Assembly (NCBI GenBank): GCA_021200345.1
Contig: JAJQGR010000239.1
Location: 1,869-7,495, forward strand
Direction: 5' to 3'
DNA length: 5,627 nucleotides
Source: Lachnospiraceae bacterium
GTDB lineage: Bacteria; Bacillota; Clostridia; Lachnospirales; Lachnospiraceae
Shown here piece after piece: positions 5,466-5,627 of the stretch. Positions within the stretch are counted from its first letter, which is position 1. Each line of letters opens with the position of its first letter. The notes beneath the pieces are model-generated. The model saw only the letters and a list, made by a program, of their open reading frames with translations. It was not told the origin of the DNA and did not search any database. The position numbers and the translations under genes were made by a program.

Positions 5466-5627
5466 TTACGGATTCTGGTCTAAAATATTCTGAAGCTGTT
5501 CTTTCAATACAGGAAAGTCTTCCCGTGCTGTTTCGTAGACATCTTCCATTCTCAGCGTCTGATATTTATGTGCTGCCAGATCTCGCATACCGGCAATAGC
5601 ACGCCAGGAAACCTGTGGGTAATTGCT
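5466..5627 (-). CDS. HepT-like (DUF86) HEPN ribonuclease toxin, C-terminal part
   Basis: On the minus strand an open frame runs from the window edge (5627) to a TAA at 5466-5468, giving 53 residues. It reads SNYPQVSWRAIAGMRD at its left end, then LAAHKYQTLRMEDVYETA and a helical tail (DFPVLKEQLQNIL). This is the C-terminal half of HepT/DUF86 proteins, whose consensus has P-x-V-P-W-R, G-M-R-(N/D) and R-x4-H-x-Y. Arg (5583-5585), His (5568-5570) and Tyr (5562-5564) form the complete R-x4-H-x-Y motif: the HEPN RNase catalytic pair and the tyrosine that MntA antitoxins AMPylate in studied systems. The usual PW is SW here. Full-length HepT proteins are about 110-140 residues, so roughly half is missing beyond the edge. 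A MntA nucleotidyltransferase antitoxin gene is expected beside it, outside the window. It converges on the desulfidase gene with a 46-base gap and no clear terminator. Confidence 0.82.
   Translation of the reverse strand, partial: SNYPQVSWRAIAGMRDLAAHKYQTLRMEDVYETAREDFPVLKEQLQNILDQNP

Noticed and set aside
1..5627. CRISPR array, tRNA, rRNA, riboswitch or insertion sequence
   Set aside because: No regularly spaced repeats, tRNA-like cloverleaf, recognised RNA motif, transposase or long terminal inverted repeat was seen; intergenic gaps are all under 180 bases.

Overview
The window looks like chromosomal DNA from an anaerobic, mid-GC Firmicute of the Clostridia/Lachnospiraceae type. This rests on strong AGGAG/GGAGG ribosome binding sites, tight gene packing, the codon use, and a mix of sugar catabolism with a UPF0597-type cysteine desulfidase. 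It is an inference from style and gene content; there is no rRNA or other phylogenetic marker here.

Bases 1-3962 hold four closely spaced plus-strand genes, apparently one operon that began upstream of the window. They alternate between two families: (1) the 3' part of a xylose-isomerase-like TIM-barrel protein (1-762), (2) a Gfo/Idh/MocA NAD(P)-dependent oxidoreductase (791-2026), (3) a second, compact TIM-barrel isomerase/epimerase-type protein (2043-2876), and (4) a second Gfo/Idh/MocA oxidoreductase (2895-3962). Gaps are 16-28 bases and each internal gene has its own ribosome binding site. A strong rho-independent terminator (4001-4035) closes the operon.

Paired Gfo/Idh/MocA dehydrogenases and metal-dependent TIM-barrel proteins are the known toolkit for oxidise-cleave-reduce sugar chemistry. 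A dehydrogenase makes a 3-keto sugar, a metal TIM-barrel enzyme breaks or rearranges the activated sugar, and a dehydrogenase may then reduce the freed keto-sugar. Examples are C-glycoside deglycosylation (DgpA/DgpB/DgpC), levoglucosan degradation and inositol catabolism. The first protein has a C-terminus reminiscent of C-glycoside deglycosidase alpha subunits. The most interesting reading is therefore a glycoside or unusual-sugar cleavage locus of unknown substrate. No transporter, regulator or beta subunit is inside the window, so the substrate cannot be named.

Bases 3963-4132 carry the terminator and then a good sigma-70-type promoter (4066-4094) for the next, separately transcribed gene. 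That gene (4133-5419) encodes an iron-sulfur L-cysteine desulfidase of the UPF0597/CyuA family, with the three expected cluster cysteines. It has no obvious functional tie to the sugar operon.

The right end (5466-5627, minus strand) is the C-terminal 53 codons of a HepT-like (DUF86) HEPN ribonuclease toxin with an intact R-x4-H-x-Y motif. It converges on the desulfidase gene. Its N-terminus, and probably a MntA-type nucleotidyltransferase antitoxin, lie beyond the window.
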